Positions 36,219 to 37,827 of a stretch of 37,827 nucleotides of DNA are shown here, piece by piece. The stretch covers positions 1-37,827 of the forward strand of contig CALGJU010000142.1 of assembly GCA_937928685.1 (NCBI GenBank), read 5' to 3'. The position numbers and the translations under genes are program-made. The notes beneath the pieces were generated by a model, which saw only the letters and a list, made by a program, of their open reading frames with translations, searched no databases and had not been told where the DNA came from. Origin of the DNA: an uncultured Granulosicoccaceae bacterium (GTDB lineage Bacteria; Pseudomonadota; Gammaproteobacteria; Granulosicoccales; Granulosicoccaceae). Each line of letters opens with the position of its first letter. Positions within the stretch are counted from its first letter, which is position 1.

Positions 36219-37827
36219 ATGTTGACGTTTACCAATTTGTGCATCCGTCGAGGACCCCGTGTTCTCATTGATGAATGCACATTTACCATTCATCGTGGCC
36301 ATAAGGTCGGCATTACCGGTGCTAACGGCACGGGCAAAACCACACTCTTCCACTTAATACTCGGCAATCTCGCCCCCGACAGCGGCGACTTTGACATGCC
36401 CTCCAACCTGGTGGTGTCACATGTCGCACAAGAGGTTAAGGCCACAGATCGCAACGCAGTCGAATTTGTTATTGACGGTGATCAAGAACTTAGACAACTG
36501 CAAAATCGACTTGAACAAACCAATGATGACGGCATAAAGCAAGCTGAAATACATTCCGCCATTGAGGTAGCCGGGGGTTACACCGCAAAAGCACGAGCAT
36601 CGACGTTATTAAACGGACTCGGCTTTAGTACCGAGCAATTGAGCCAGCCCGTTAACAGTTTTTCAGGTGGCTGGCGGATGCGGTTGAACTTAGCACAAGC
36701 ACTGATGTGCCGGTCAGACGTACTACTTCTTGATGAGCCAACCAACCACCTTGATCTGGATGCCGTCATCTGGCTTGAAGTGTGGTTGAAAAATTACGAT
36801 GGCACACTGCTTCTCATTTCACATGACCGTGAATTTCTGGATAATGTGGTTAAGGAAATTGCACATGTGGAACATAAAACCCTGAAGCTATACACCGGCA
36901 ACTATTCCGCGTTCGAACGATTGCGCGCTGAACATTTATCTGTTCAACAATCAGCCTACATTAAGCAACAACGCGACATCGCACACATGAGTGATTTCGT
37001 CCGACGCTTTAAAGCCAAAGCCACAAAGGCCAAACAAGCGCAAAGCCGCGTCAAAGCGCTGGAACGACTTGAACTCATAGCCCCTGCGCACGTTGACTCG
37101 CAATTTAAATTCAGCTTTAAAGATCCGGACAAACTTCCAGATCCGCTACTACGAATCAAAGCGGCGTCCGTCGGTTACAACGGCACCGCACTGTTAGAAA
37201 AAATAAAGTTGGAGCTGCACAACGACGCCCGTATCGGGCTACTGGGTCCTAATGGTGCTGGTAAATCCACACTCATCAAAATGCTCGCAGGCGAGCTTGA
37301 TGCCATGAGCGGGGAATTCCAATTCGCAAAAGACGTGAACATCGCGTACTTCGCTCAGCATCAGCTGGATCAACTCAATGTCAACGACACACCACTGGAT
37401 CATCTACAACAACTGGATGAAAAAGCCAGTGAGTCGGAGTTACGCAATTTTCTCGGTGGCTTCGGCTTTCAGGGTGATCGGGTATTCGATAAAGTGGCAC
37501 CATTTTCAGGCGGTGAAAAAGCGCGACTCGTTCTGGCCATGCTTGTCTACCAACGACCCAACCTACTGCTGCTGGATGAGCCAAGCAACCACTTAGATAT
37601 TGAAATGCGCCATGCATTAACTGTTGCCATTCAGGAATTCAACGGCGGCATTGTTTTAATTTCGCATGATAGACATCTGCTTAAAATGGCCTGCGATACC
37701 TTATTACTGGTACATGACGGGTGCGTAGAAGAGTTCGACGGTGATATCGACAGCTATCCTAACTGGCTACAAAATCGAGACAAACCAAGCAGTAGCACTT
37801 CAGGTGCGACATCAGCTGCCGGTGCCA
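36219..37827 (+). CDS. ABC-F family ATPase (YheS-like), 3' end truncated by the window edge
   Basis: MLTFTNLCIRRGPRVLIDECTFTIHRGHKVGITGANGTGKTTLFHLILG; two Walker A (GANGTGKTT, GPNGAGKST), two signature motifs (FSGGWRMRLNLAQAL, FSGGEKARLVLAMLVY), two Walker B (LLLDEPTNHLDLD, LLLDEPSNHLDIE). Open to the end of the window, so not in the ORF track. Confidence 0.95.
   Translation, partial: MLTFTNLCIRRGPRVLIDECTFTIHRGHKVGITGANGTGKTTLFHLILGNLAPDSGDFDMPSNLVVSHVAQEVKATDRNAVEFVIDGDQELRQLQNRLEQTNDDGIKQAEIHSAIEVAGGYTAKARASTLLNGLGFSTEQLSQPVNSFSGGWRMRLNLAQALMCRSDVLLLDEPTNHLDLDAVIWLEVWLKNYDGTLLLISHDREFLDNVVKEIAHVEHKTLKLYTGNYSAFERLRAEHLSVQQSAYIKQQRDIAHMSDFVRRFKAKATKAKQAQSRVKALERLELIAPAHVDSQFKFSFKDPDKLPDPLLRIKAASVGYNGTALLEKIKLELHNDARIGLLGPNGAGKSTLIKMLAGELDAMSGEFQFAKDVNIAYFAQHQLDQLNVNDTPLDHLQQLDEKASESELRNFLGGFGFQGDRVFDKVAPFSGGEKARLVLAMLVYQRPNLLLLDEPSNHLDIEMRHALTVAIQEFNGGIVLISHDRHLLKMACDTLLLVHDGCVEEFDGDIDSYPNWLQNRDKPSSSTSGATSAAGA

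Noticed and set aside
1-37827. tRNA, rRNA, IS, prophage or defence-island signals
   Set aside because: None recognised by eye on either strand; tRNAscan-SE and Infernal would be needed to exclude small RNAs formally.

Overview
The window is a 37.8 kb chromosomal stretch from a probably marine or environmental proteobacterium (taxonomy is inferred from gene content only). It has about 31 protein-coding genes and no recognisable rRNA, tRNA, CRISPR, phage or IS element. Recognisable genes: an ammonium-transporter/PAS/GGDEF/EAL fusion; four EamA/DMT transporters; a sulfotransferase and alpha/beta hydrolase pair; two phytanoyl-CoA-dioxygenase-family (PhyH) proteins; a hybrid histidine kinase overlapping a periplasmic sulfite-oxidase-fold-like protein; a sulfatase; an AI-2E-family transporter; a CHRD-like lipoprotein with a long 24-bp tandem repeat; a rhomboid protease; a GT87-like protein; an aminotransferase; a MOSC protein; a cytochrome b561-YceI fusion next to a stand-alone YceI; xanthine dehydrogenase subunits; an SH3-like membrane protein; a secreted protein with three Cys-rich repeats; and an ABC-F ATPase cut by the right edge. 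The best second-look items are: (1) the Amt-c-di-GMP fusion with apparently intact motifs in every module; (2) three GTCATGAC palindromes at an exact 23-bp pitch in a palindrome-dense intergenic region; (3) the translationally coupled kinase and cysteine-free sulfite-oxidase-fold pair; (4) the three-fold Cys-repeat secreted protein, preceded by a perfect TGTGA-N6-TCACA palindrome next to its start codon; (5) a 379-aa secreted protein with a speculative Cys-protease/transglutaminase-like signature. All calls come from reading sequence and motifs. No database search was run.
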